In this document: positions 12,229 to 23,459 of the stretch, piece by piece
How positions within the stretch are numbered: the stretch's first letter is position 1
Layout: each line of letters opens with the position of its first letter
Assembly: GCA_033060915.1 (NCBI GenBank)
Contig: CM065381.1
Span: 3,579,001 to 3,643,000, forward strand
DNA: 64,000 nt
Reading direction: 5' to 3'
Source: Euryodendron excelsum
Lineage: Eukaryota > Streptophyta > Magnoliopsida > Ericales > Pentaphylacaceae
Notes under the pieces: model-generated
The model's input: only the letters and a program-made list of their open reading frames with translations
Told to the model about the DNA's origin: nothing
The model's database searches: none
Program-made: the position numbers and the translations under genes

Positions 12229-13283
12229 CTAAGACATGTTGCATTCTGGTGGGAGGCCCTGGGGAAATCTCTTCGCGTCGGTGCAGTAATTGTATATCAT
12301 GTAGTTCTTCTGCACCCATTTCAATCTCTCTTGGCTTGGGGAGTCTAACTCTTGTGAGAACCAAGGATTAGAAGTTCCAGAGGCTGAAGATGGAGAACTT
12401 GAGCTACAGGATGATGCTCCAGAAGACCAAATGCAAGCATCGGCACTGAAGTTTCGGTATGAAGCAGTGAAAGGAGCTTGTGTCCAGTCAGTCTTGACAA
12501 GCCCACCCCTTGTTGCCCAATCATCGGCATTCCATAGACTAGAATATATCCTCATCGGTTGGTTCTTCGGGTATGGAACACCAACTGATTCTGCATTCTT
12601 GAACTCTCTAATGGGAGTATCATCCACAGAAAAGCTGAAATGGGGACAAACATTATTGAATCAGTACAAAGCTGAGAACAATACCAGTTGAAAGTTCAAT
12701 ACTTTTCATTATGTTTGGTTACTCACATGATGCGTTGGGGGTTCCAAAGAATGGAGTACTTGTGGAAATCGGCAGTTGGATCAAACCATAAATAGAATTG
12801 TTGCTCTCTGTTGCCCTTGCCTTGGCCAAAGACATTGGTGTGGAGAATGTAAGGATCACCACTCAAATTCCCCAAGAATTCAAAGTCAATCTCATCATGG
12901 GTTGATCCTTGTGAGGACAACTGCATAAAACAAACACGAAAAATTCAATACTAGCTAGCTTTTATAGGTTTAAAAAGTTTGAATCACATATTTCAGGTAC
13001 ATACATAGTAGGCAGTGACGGTTCCAGCAGAATTTCCAGCGACTAGTTTGAGCTGCATATCGATTTTTCCAAAGAGATACTCATTCTTGGATTGGAAGCC
13101 CGAGCCAGAAGTTTTGTCAAGCGAGAGACTCAGAAGCTCACCATTGTTGATTATGTTAGCACGGCCATCGCCCCAAGTGATGTCGAAGTCTTGATAAAAG
13201 TTACCAGCTGAGACAACCATGAACAAACTACCCGCAAGTGACAATATTAGCAACATTGATGAAACTCTTGCAGAAGAAGCCAT
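12229..13283 (-). CDS. XTH: Xyloglucan endotransglucosylase/hydrolase, copy B
   Basis: Tandem paralogue of the XTH gene whose stop is at 7455. Exons are 13283-13005, 12920-12727 and 12634-12229, with exactly the same exon lengths as copy A (279, 194 and 406 nt) and 292 aa. I chose the MASSARVSS start, not the upstream in-frame methionine at 13403, because it matches copy A and begins a signal peptide (about 26 aa, ending VVSAG). The catalytic [11 protein letters not shown], the NLS glycosylation site and the C-terminal cysteines are all intact. The last exon differs from copy A at roughly a dozen residues. Intron sequences and 3' flanks also align, so the duplication is fairly recent. Likely functional. 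Confidence 0.95.
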
Positions 13284-13401
13284 TGAATAAATGTTTGCAG
13301 TTTGGAAGTGGGAGATAAGGCCAAGAGAAAGAGAATGTTCGTCAATAAGAGAGGAATTCTTGTTTTGTGATGGGAGTGAGATATTGAGCTCCATTTGTAG
13401 C

Positions 13402-13411
13402 ATTTATATAG
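13402..13411 (-). promoter_or_regulatory. TATA box of XTH copy B
   Basis: CTATATAAAT on the minus strand, 119 nt upstream of the ATG, matching the box and spacing in copy A. Confidence 0.75.
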
Positions 13412-14455
13412 GGTGTAAAATGTGTGGGTAAGGTGTATAGGAAGGTGAGAGTATGGTTTAGGTGTCGCCAGTGTTGAAGGAGAGTGTATGGCTGTAAAAC
13501 AGCTGGCTGAGGCAGAAATGAGTTGAATTAAAACAAATGGGTGTTTCCAGTTCCCAACTCCATCACTATTAATTCACCTGCCGTCACAAAAACGCGGGCC
13601 GCGGCACCGCCATGGATGAAAGTGGGTCAGCCGTCGATTTGGTGTAATAGATCTGTAACGAAGCTTCCCAGCGGGGTCCGTCCCCACTTCACTCCTGCTC
13701 TCTCTAAACAAATAACTATATTTACACATCACTTTTTTTTTTTCTAAAACACCAAACCCAAAACAAATGCCATATATTTTATGATAAATTTAATATATAA
13801 TTCTATTCTTCAATTTATTTTCTCACTGCTAAATATAAGTGAACAGGCCCACATAAATCTATTAATTAGGTCTTACAGTGTTGTTTTGTTTTTATTTATT
13901 TATTTTTAAATATTACATCTAATAATGAAAAAAGAAATTGAGAAATAAGATTTTATCTAGTATTACTTATATTTTATACATCATGAAGGACCAAGTTTCG
14001 TATTCTTAGATTTTGTATTAATTTAGTGAAAATAATTATTTGAAATTCAGAGTGCTGATCCTTGGTGCAACCGTAAAGGTCCATTGCCAATTGGCATTAG
14101 TTTGAAAGATGAAAACAACATTTTTAAAAGGTAAGATCGCTTGCGGGTTTTCATGTGGCTGTGGCTTCGATCCACTCTCTCGGGTTTTGATACCAATGTA
14201 CCTAAACAAATGGATTTCCAAATATCCCACTCTATTACTATAAGCTTATCACATAAATCCATCCTAAACCCACGGCACCACCACATATCTGTTCCCACTC
14301 GCTTCTACTCTACAAAAATGCTACATATTTATATATAATATTTTTATGTCTCAATTTAAAATTCCCACTACACAGTTTTCAAAATTCCTACTTTATATTA
14401 GTCGATAGTAAAATATTTTATCTCTCCGAGTTTAGCATTACCTTTGAGAAGCACA
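13412..14455 (-). repeat. XTH upstream repeat, unit B
   Basis: Upstream flank of XTH copy B, homologous to unit A. It has the GCGGGCCGCGGCACCGCCAT block (about 13595), TCATGAAGGACCAAG (13981), the CCCACTCTATTACTATAAGC block (about 14226) and a CTCTCCGAGTTTAGCATTA block near 14425. It is shorter than unit A because the part beyond that block is followed directly by unit C. Confidence 0.65.
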
Positions 14456-15962
14456 AATGCTATATTTATACATCATTTTTTTTAGAGCACCAAACCCAAA
14501 CAAATACTATATATTTTACGAGAGATAATATATAATTTTATTTTTTAATTTATTTTCTCATTACTGAACATAAGTGAATGGGGCTCACATAAATTTATTA
14601 ATGTTGGTCTTACCGTCTTAATTTTTTTTTTTTAAAAAAAAAAACTTGTGACTAAGAATGAGAAAAAAAATTGAGAAATAAGTTTTCATATAATATAATT
14701 CATATTTTGTACATCATGAAGGACCAAGTTTCATATTCTTATTTTTTGTATTAATTTAGTCAAAATAATTATTTAAAATTCAATTATGTTGATCCTTGAT
14801 GTAACCATTCCCATTGCCACTTAGCATTAGTTTAGAAGATGAAAACAACATTTTTAAAAGGTAAGATTGCGTGCATTTAACTCATAGCTATGAGAGTCTT
14901 GATGAAAGTCTCGTGTATTGATATGTTGCCCTTCGTAGTTATTCACAATCTTACCAAGAAAATAGAGGTACTTCAATCTCTTAGTTTAGCGTTAGATTAG
15001 GTATTTTTTATGGTTTTATTTTTCATGCACCACAATTAGCAAAAAGGAAATTTTAACATAACAGCTTAGATTACTGTCTATTGTTCTTGAAATGTAATTT
15101 TTTTATTTTTCTAATTCATAGGACCTCTTAGTGACAAGACATCGTATCAACCAATCAAAATTTTGTAATGGAGATTCCCTAATTTTACACAAATTTTTGT
15201 AGCCTTAATGACTAGGAAATTATTTTTTTTGTAACTACGAGATACTATTCCCTCAATACTTATGCCACACTATTATCCATGTAAGGCATATAAACTTAAT
15301 TGGACGAATGATAGAAAAAACTTTTATTACAATAAAACATCAATAAGCCATGATCACCCTATAAATTTTTCTTACCTTTTCTCTCACTCGTCTAGGATTT
15401 TAGGTTGAATTATTAAATATACAATGTATCAAATACAACCTCTTTTTTTTTTATCCCCGGTTCCTTCAAAACAACTGAAAATTATAAAAATAATTTGATT
15501 ATGGATCCGACCCACTTTCTCGGGTTTTGACGCCAATGTACTAAAAATTAAAATTTAAACAAATGGATTTCCAAATAGCCCACTCTATTACTATAAGCTT
15601 ATCACATAGATCCATCCTAACCCACTGCACCGCCATGAAAGGTAGGGTCACAACCCAGCTGCCACATATCTGTCACCACTCGCTTCTACTCTCCAAAAAT
15701 GCTATTTTTATGTCTCAATTTAAAATGCTTACTACACAATTTTCAAAATTCCTACTTTATATTAGTCTATAGTAAAATATTTTCTCTCTCCGAGTTTAGC
15801 ATTATCTTAGAGAAGCATTCTCAATGCACAGGGAAAATTTGGTTCACATTGGATCCTTCCAGACCAGCAATCTCATGTACTCGGTTATTCTTTCTTTTTT
15901 TCGGAATAAAACTGTTTATTATTCGTATTTTTTTTGGTATTTTTAAATTTAATTGTTTATTG

Positions 15963-16416
15963 AGTTAATTACAAATATACCCTTTAAACTATGACTCAGT
16001 ATCACTATATCATCTTAAACTCTAAAACGTAACAAGTTGACTCACTAAACTATCAATTTGTATCAATCAACCCCTCCTGCTAGCAATCTGTTAGGAAAAT
16101 AGATAAAAATTTATTATTTGCCTTATACATGTCAATAAAAATACAGTTTCATACCTAAATTAAATTTCTCTTGTTGTAATAATTGACTGATGACTAAAAT
16201 ATTCATTGAAATGGCATGTAAGTGTGGGGGCAAAATAATGAGCATTTCAGTCATTAAATAATTATTACAAAAAAGAAAATATAATTTATGTATAAAATAA
16301 ACTTTTGTAAACATGCGCAAGTTACATGACACCTTTTCATCTATTCTATATTGGTTGCTAATGTATTGCTAACAGAAGGATTTCATTGATACAAATTAGT
16401 AGCTCAGAGAGTTAAT
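15963..16416. mobile_element. Degenerate MITE-like insert with inverted arms
   Basis: Starts GAGTTAATTAC and ends with a GAGAGTTAATT-like inverse. The tract TCAATTTGTATCAAT...CTGTTAG near 16040-16095 reappears inverted at about 16362-16400. It lies where unit A of the XTH flank has no insert. No clean target duplication was found, so the borders are approximate. Confidence 0.5.
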
Positions 16417-16418
16417 TA

Positions 16419-17332
16419 AACCGAACCGGTTTTCGAATTAGTCAAGGCATCGGTTTAATGGTTTATTAGTTCAATCGTGATTCAATCGGTTTAACCAATT
16501 ATACAATAAATAAATAATAATAATATATTTAAATACAAATAATCATTAAAAAATAATAAATAGGTTAAAAGATACTCTCTTTTATATAATAAATCAACAT
16601 AAATATAAATGATAAATACTTATAAAAAAATGTATAAATATAAATAATCATAAAAACATTCAAGAGGACTTCTTTTTCTCCCCAATTTAATTTTTTTGGA
16701 CTAATACTTATTGGTATTTTTATTTTTAAAAGAAATAGTGTAAAACTTGACAATATTGTGAATTATTAAGATAATAATATGCATTACTTGCGTTGCTTTT
16801 TTTTTCTTATACCCTCCTCTTTGTTTATCTTTATTTATTTATTTATTTATTTTTTGTGTTTTGTTTTAGTTTATAGTTTCTATATTTTTATTATTTTTCA
16901 ATAATACATATCTTGATATGTCCAATTGTAATTTGAGAAGTATCTATAAAAATAAATTTCAGATGAGATAACACAAGATAAAAAAGAAAGAAATGTGTGT
17001 TATTTACCTCGTCCATTTTTTATCCTCCTCTTTCTTCCTTTTTTTTCTTTTTTTTATTTTAGTTTATAGTTTTTCTTTTTTATTCTATTTTTCATCAAAA
17101 GACCTTAAAAGACATGTTTCTAAAAAGAGAAATGCTTTTGAATCTTTTGCAATTTTGACTTTTTTTTCTAAAAACTGACCAGTTCACTACATACCGATCG
17201 GTTCACTGGTTTTTTTTAAAATTGTCCAGTTCAAACCGGTTCATATGTATTTTTAATAAATTAATTGAATCCTACCGGTTCAAGATCCGGTTCCTAGTTT
17301 TGAACTGACCGGTTCAGTCCAATTCTGATAAC
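16419..17332. mobile_element. CCGGTTCAA-rich terminal-inverted-repeat element
   Basis: Both ends carry repeated AACCGGTT/CCGGTTCA words in inverse orientation: AACCGAACCGGTTTTCGAAT on the left, TGAACTGACCGGTTCAGTCC on the right. Between them is AT-rich, non-coding DNA. Such CCGGTTCAA-rich ends are common in plant hAT-like MITEs. I could not define a target duplication. It is nested in XTH flank unit C. Confidence 0.5.
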
Positions 17333-17420
17333 TGTGTTTGGTACAAAATCGAATTCTTGCCATAATTATTTTTTTCCAATTTACTTTTTTTGCCTGCAAA
17401 ATGCAATAGGGGAGCTTAAG

Positions 17421-17974
17421 TGATGCGGATCGTATAGCTGACGAGTACTTGGAGACGCGGAGGCGGCGATATACCCGGACCGGGGATCGGCAAACTTCAA
17501 TTGACCGTAACTTTTGACTCGTAACTCCGTTTCGCCATTATAATATGTCGTTGAAAAGGTATTGACGAGCCGGAGCAAGGGGAAAATATGAAATGATTTT
17601 CCGGCCTAGGAAATCGCAAAAAAATGCTTCTAAGTGTCGTTTTGGCCTGTTTTGTTTTCTTTGGGCCTTTTTTTGCTTTGGGCCTTTGTTTTTTTTAATT
17701 AATCCGGTTTGTCCCGGGCCTAGGGTTTCGTGTCGCATATTTATAGTCGCGTTGCGACTCTTTTCCGGCAGTTTTTGATGTTTAATAAAATTTGTGTGCG
17801 TTTTTGCACTTTCCAATCATTCGGTATTTCCTACGAAAATCAATGAGTGTTTGATGCCCTAGAACCTAGCGTTCGTGGTGAATCGATAGGTTGCAGGACG
17901 ACTCTGAATCCGGTATTCGTGGTGAATCAACGGATTTGAGTGTATTATTTTGATCTTCAACAGCCGCTGCATCA
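17421..17974 (+). mobile_element. Solo LTR, 554 bp, TTAAG target duplication
   Basis: Starts TGATGCGG and ends CTGCATCA (TG...CA with inverted ends TGATGC/GCATCA). It is flanked by TTAAG on both sides (17416-17420 and 17975-17979). It contains a TATA-like ATATTTATAG (about 17738) and an AATAAA signal (about 17783) in LTR order. The paralogous flank at about 10366-10390 reads straight through the TTAAG site with no insert, which is an empty-site control. No internal retroelement sequence follows, so this is a recombined solo LTR. Family (Gypsy or Copia) not determined. Confidence 0.87.
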
Positions 17975-18079
17975 TTAAGCATGCTCGAAAGGCTAAACAT
18001 TTTAATCTACATATTTCAAACGTCTTAATCTATATTTCAAATATAAGAAACATAGGAATTTCCTCCGGTCTAGATTATA

Positions 18080-19160
18080 GGAGATCCTATTGCTCGTGAA
18101 TGTGGCAGCACACTAAGTTTTGAAAACTTTGAAGATTAGTAAGAAAATTTAAAAAAAACTTTGGACTTCGGACATCCTTTTGAACTGCACATAATTCCAC
18201 CCTTGTAGTGGTTGTGTTTATATTTTGAAACTGTATTTTCCACAAGTATCCCCTTCGTCTGACGTGGATCACTGTTGCATGGAGTTATTTTTCTCTTTTT
18301 CTTCTGGAAATAACGTGCCTGTGACCAAGTTTGTATTAGCTAGCTATATACCAAAGAGTACATAAAAGATATAGTTTTCAAAGATTACAATGCCAAAGGT
18401 ATGCATCTTAAGATTACACAATTTAACCTGGCAACTCAATTAAACAGAAGAAGGCATAATTGTCAAAGATTGCAAGCACTGAACTGTTGTCTGGGCCTAT
18501 CATAATTCATAAGCACCACTTCTTGGGGTCCTAAAGGCTCCATCCTACAACCTCGGAGGGTGTCTATAATATTTTTCAATCGTTTCATTTTCCTACTATG
18601 TTAATATTATTCAAATTCGCAGAACTATGTTCAAAACCCATATTATATTTTATATAAAACTTTTATATCTTAAGCACACATATATTTATATATAGAAGTC
18701 AAGTGACTTATCGTTAATTTTGAAGCAAAAAAGTTTTAAGTTGCGCTTATTGTTGGCCCTTGAAAGATTTTTTTTTGTCTGCCATTGGTTACACGGGCTG
18801 GTAACTTTGGTGAGTTTTACATTTTGAAACTACACCTAATTTTGAGAAAAATCAATCTACACAACTTAAACAAAATTGATCAAAAGGCTCAGACCCTCCT
18901 GGTCTACACATAGCTCCACTCCTGTGTTAGTTATGTTTACATTTTTGAACTGCATTTCAACAAGTAATCTGCTTTGTTTGACGTTGATCACATTTGCACG
19001 GAGCTAGTTTTTTTTTTTTTTTCTTTTCTCGTTTTCTTTTACAAATTATGTATCTCCAACCAAGTTCGATTTAGCTAGCTACGTAACCAAGCCATCCAAT
19101 TGTTGCTCTATTCCCAGGACGGTGTAAGTTCTCAAAGATTACATAGAAGTCAAAACAACA
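18080..19160. repeat. XTH-locus spacer repeat, copies 2 and 3
   Basis: Two diverged tandem blocks. About 18200-18430 and about 18945-19150 share the order: GTTTA(T/C)ATTTTGAA, CAAGTA, GACGT(G/T)GATCAC, GCATGGAG-like, GACCAAGTTTG-like, TAGCTAGCTA and CAAAGATTACA. The stretch about 18640-18940 also matches 11500-11900 next to XTH copy B. No XTH exon is present here, so these are geneless relics of the array. Confidence 0.6.
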
Positions 19161-19336
19161 ATCTTCTGAATATTTTCAGCCATTTCATCTCAAACTACAT
19201 TCATCTTTCTTTCTTTCCTTTTTTTTTTCTTTTGGTTATTATCTTGTATACATTCTTGTTAGAAATTATTTAAATTCCAGTTATTGGCGTCAATAGAAGT
19301 AGCACAAATTGGTTCCTAACATCCTTTGCATATGAG

Positions 19337-19736
19337 TAGGGATGTCATCAGACGGGTTTGAGGCGGGAAACCCCTACCCCACCTCGGTCCCGCTATGGTG
19401 ACCCACCGGAACGGGGTTGGGTCGGGGTCGGAAGACCCCTACCCCATCCCCATCTCACTGTGGTGATTCCTACCCTATACTCTCCCCATCCTGTTTGACC
19501 TCTCTCCCGGTCCCAAGTCTTTTATGCTAGTGATTTTTTAAAATGCATCATGGGCAAAACAAGAGACAATCACAAAAATAAGGAAAAAAATCACACTATT
19601 CTTATTTCAAAATAATATGTATATATATAAAAATAAATAAATATATATTTCTAAACGTAGCAAGTTTGGGATGGGATGTGTTATTGCATATTGTCTCTAA
19701 ACCTGACCCAATATGTCGGGTTGTTTCGCCATCCTA
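19337..19736. mobile_element. hAT-like MITE with GGGTCGGG-rich ends
   Basis: Left end TAGGGATGTCATCAGACGGG and right end GGGTTGTTTCGCCATCCTA resemble the common plant hAT MITE ends (TAGGGATGGC...GCCATCCTA). The left part is GC-rich with repeated CCCCTACCCCA words. The flanking 8-mers (CATATGAG and CACATAAT) agree at only 5 of 8 bases, so the target duplication is uncertain. Confidence 0.5.
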
Positions 19737-20270
19737 CACATAATGCTATAAACACTACGGTACCACAATTCCATACCTGAACCGTTCAAAGATTTGAGTC
19801 TGCCATTTTCAAGTCCAAGCATGCCGAAAAAATTTGAAAACCAAATTTAACTATGTCAACCAAATGGCTAGAGAGCTAGACATGAAATCAATACTAATGT
19901 TGAAGTGCTTGCAAACATCTTTCAAACTATATATTAATCAATTCAGGGTCTTAATCTTACCAACTGCTATTGAACTTAAAAACAGAAAAACATAGAAGAG
20001 AAAGAAAAGTCCTGTCATATCCACAATCACACATATGTAGAAAAAGAAGATAACAGTAATCACAATCATTAAGGAGGAAATGGTAGGTATATCACAATGT
20101 TCAAACCAAAATTCTTGAGGACCTCCAAGAAAAGAAGACACCAACTTAAAATAGTATATTATATCACTACCACCCTAAAAAAATATTAAAACCAAAAACT
20201 AAAGCAATAATCTCCACGACCCAAAAGCTAATAGAGATAACAGCAGTATAGAGCTATTGGGCAAAATACT

Positions 20271-23200
20271 TTAAATACTCGGACGAAACTGTTGCGGGTT
20301 GGAATCAAAAAATAAATCTTCCTGGTCAAGATTTGGAAAATTCCAGAGATCCTCCTCAAGGACTCCATTGCCGTGATGATTGAACTGAAGGCCGCCAGGA
20401 TGAGGAAATTCCAGCAACCCAATGGGCATGGGACTTCCTTCAGATGCCATAATAGAGTCTTCAGCAGGTAAATATTCAGTATCAGATTGTTGAGTTTGGA
20501 CATCATGACCACGATCACTTTGTCGATTTCCTAAGCCGGCCAATCTGTCTTCTTTCTTGTAAATCCTACACAAAACACAGTCGTCTAACTGCAAATAAGA
20601 AAAATAATCAAAGTAGTTAGTGTTGGTGGAAAATGTTTCTGCCATTAAGCAACACAACTTTTCATTCTGAAAAAAGAGAAAAATAGGAGGTCAATACACA
20701 CCCACATTTGCATATATATATATATATATATATATAAATTGCAATAGAAAGGCAGCAGAATAATTTGCATGGATGTAGTTTTGGTGCAAGGTAAGTAATG
20801 GTTTGATAAGAAAGTTAAACCGAGTTTTAAGAGACTAAGAAAATAAAGAATTGCAAGAGAATTAACCAACATAGTGGGGACAAATATAAAAGTGGAGAGA
20901 GAGAGAGAGAGAGATGTACCCTCATGTCATCTCCAACCATTTCGCTCTGAGGAGGATTATTTAGTGTAAATTCATGCATAATCCAGGTGGTTTTCTGCCC
21001 ATTTGAAGGTCTTCCTTTGTAGAATACCAGTGCCTTCTTAAATCCAACTATGATACCATTAAATTTGACTGCCTTGTCAGCACCAGTGGCCTTCCAGTAT
21101 CCATCACCTGCAGCTCGATTCGGCCGCTGCCCATTTCGATACTTCCGATCTCTTGGTGTAAAGAAGTAATATTCCACCTCTCCGGGTGTCTTGTATCTCT
21201 CTGTAAATCAAGAAAACATTAACACATAGTAGATACATGAAAAACTCATTGAAATATCAAAGTACAAGAACAAATAATATCACCCCCATTTCTCTCATAT
21301 CTTGGGATAATCAACAAACATTAATTTATAGTCTAAACAATAAGCTAATTTTGAGAAGATCAAAATGTTTGTTAGGCAACGGAATCCATTTGCATATTCG
21401 GAAACTACTTGGATTAATTTATTATCGTTCCAAATTACAATCATTATATATAGTCATTAGTATCAATCATTATGTTTTAATCACTGCCAAAGATTGACTA
21501 GTTTTAACTTGACATTGTCAATCACCTGTTGAGATTGGAGATAATCTTCATAGATTTAGTGAATAACACCAAAAAAAAAAAAAAAAGGTAGATTAAAGAA
21601 ACATTCCAGTGTATATTACATCAGTATTCTAGTGATAAAATTAAAAATAAGATCTATATTTTACATTAGTCCCAAGCCCAGACCTATGAAAGAAATTAGT
21701 TGAACTATAAAAAAAATATTTAGCAAAATTTTCCAAAAACCGTTATAAATATGAAAAATTTAAGTCTCCTTGCACATAGTTCGGCCCAATTTACACTCAT
21801 AAAGCCTCTTCTTTTTTAGTTTAAATCTATGCGGCAAAAAGAAAAAACAGAAGAATAAAGTTGATCGGTACTTACCAAAAAAAAAATTTTTGATCGTACG
21901 TAAAATGTTGATTGAACGTAGCACAATACATATATCAAGGGGTCTTATTTACTGATTTATCTGTGTCGATAGAAAGTAGATAGGAGATCGATCAATCCTA
22001 CGTTACATGTTGTCACACAAATTAGCATACATTTGTGCATGGTCTTAATTAAGATGAAATTATATGATAGTAGTAGGGCTTAAATTTAAATTAAATTACA
22101 TTATAATAGTAGGCCTCTCTCAAAAAAGATTTCAGAACTTTTTTGGAAGTTTATTTTAGTTCTGGCAGAGGAGTTTTCAGAACTTCCCAATTAAATTCTA
22201 AAAAATGTGAGTCCTTAAATTTCATAGGTGTATTTTTTATAAAACTTATACTTAATCTAATATTGGATAATTTTATTTTATTTTCTCCTTAGAAAATTTA
22301 GAATAGTTCTTAAATAATTGCTTGTCCCAAGTTACTTCTGATGGACTACTACGGCTAGAGCTTAATTATACAACCGTGACTTATTAGAATCCTTAAATAA
22401 AAAAATAAGTTGGAAGCACCCTGTACCAAAGTATAGGGAACTAGCATTTGAAAAAATAAAAATAAAAGACTTTATAAAGTTTCCAAGCAACGTTGTCTAG
22501 GCATAGGCCTAATGAGAATTACTACAAAAGCATGTTGGTCAAATGGGTACGTAGTCTACTAATCTTACCAAATTGTAATTAAAAATATTTTTACCAAACT
22601 ACAATTAAATATATATATATATATATATACATAAAATGTGTCTTTCTCAAATGCCAATATAAAATGGCCATCCAAATCACATAATAAATAATGAAATATT
22701 TACATAAATACTTGAACAACCCTAAACCCTAGAAGTAATGGTAGGCACAAAGCACATAAAACTTAAATAGATATTTGACTGTACTTCTTGTTGTATTTCT
22801 TGCAAGATATTCAAGAACATAATGCATGAAAACTAACAATAAATAAACAACAAAAGTAAGTAAAAAAATTACCTGCAAAATTATCTCACCGAAAACAGAA
22901 AATACGTAACAAAATAACAGAAAAAAAAAAACTCCATTTTAGGCGAAACCTATTTCCGCAAAAGAACCAACCATACACAGCTCCATTCTATACCATCAAA
23001 CAAAGTTAAAAAAACAAATAAAATTAACAAAAACTAACCTACAAGCGTTTCTGGATTTTCCTCGTAAATATCAACATCATGAATCTTGTTTGGAGGCACT
23101 GATTTCTTCCTAACCTTCTTCTCCAAGTAGGAAAGAATAAGCTCATGGTCGTAAGGCCGAAACCTGTAACCGGGTGGGAAGGAATCAAAGAACAGTTGGT

Positions 23201-23312
23201 TTATCAACAACCCATTAACATTACCATCAGCATCAACGATCATAGATGAAGGAGCTTGATTTCCATGGCTAGGGTTTTCCGGTAGAGTTGCTTGAATGCA
23301 TTGTTCCTCCAT
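20271..23312 (-). CDS. NAC: NAC-domain transcription factor
   Basis: Plant-specific DNA-binding regulator acting in the nucleus. Exons 23312-23039, 21200-20920 and 20588-20271 (GT-AG introns, phases join), 290 aa. The start is the ATG at 23312; the GTG four codons upstream is not a start. NAC subdomains are in order: A ([20 protein letters not shown], about residue 44), C ([20 protein letters not shown], about 103, then [10 protein letters not shown]), D ([20 protein letters not shown], about 144) and E ([14 protein letters not shown], 186). The acidic C-terminus ([27 protein letters not shown]) is a plausible activation region. Odd points: an about 43-residue N-terminal extension, Tyr in the usual FRPTDEEL, and Cys for Trp in the usual LDDWVLCRIY. 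Intron 1 is 1.8 kb. No clear orthologue assigned. Confidence 0.93.
20713..20738. repeat. (TA)n microsatellite in NAC intron 2
   Basis: A run of TA dinucleotides inside the second intron; a similar run lies in intron 1 at about 22609-22630. Confidence 0.85.
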
Positions 23313-23428
23313 CGTGGGACTCACAGAGAGAAGAAGACGCTAGAGAAGACGTCGAAAGCTGGTGTTCCAGTGAGTTGAGAATTCTACTTGGAGTAAAAGA
23401 TTAATTGAAGTTTGTTGAACTTGCATTA

Positions 23429-23455
23429 GATATATATATACATGCATATATAGGA
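23429..23455 (-). promoter_or_regulatory. Probable TATA region of the NAC gene
   Basis: Dense TATATA words on the minus strand 117-143 nt upstream of the NAC start codon. The position suits a core promoter, but TA-rich runs are common here. Confidence 0.5.
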
Positions 23456-23459
23456 TAGA

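Larger units (their letters stand above)
14456..17990 (-). repeat. XTH upstream repeat, unit C (gene missing, carries insertions)
   Basis: A third copy of the XTH upstream flank with no XTH exons attached. Landmarks are TCATGAAGGACCAAG (about 14714), the CCCACTCTATTACTATAAGC block (about 15580), CACTGCACCGCCATG (about 15622), CTCATGTACTCGG (about 15872), GCCTGCAAAATGCAAT (about 17391) and GGCTAAACATTTTAAT (about 17990). Relative to unit A it is interrupted by inserts at about 15960-17340 and by a solo LTR at 17421-17974. It looks like the remnant of a lost or recombined XTH unit. Confidence 0.6.

Noticed and set aside
13284..13403. Longer start for XTH copy B (MLQMELNIS...)
   Set aside because: The 40 extra residues have no counterpart in copy A and would bury the signal peptide. 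The extension also starts next to the TATA box.
23313..23324. NAC start four codons upstream
   Set aside because: The codon is GTG, not ATG; the ATG at 23312 is the natural start.
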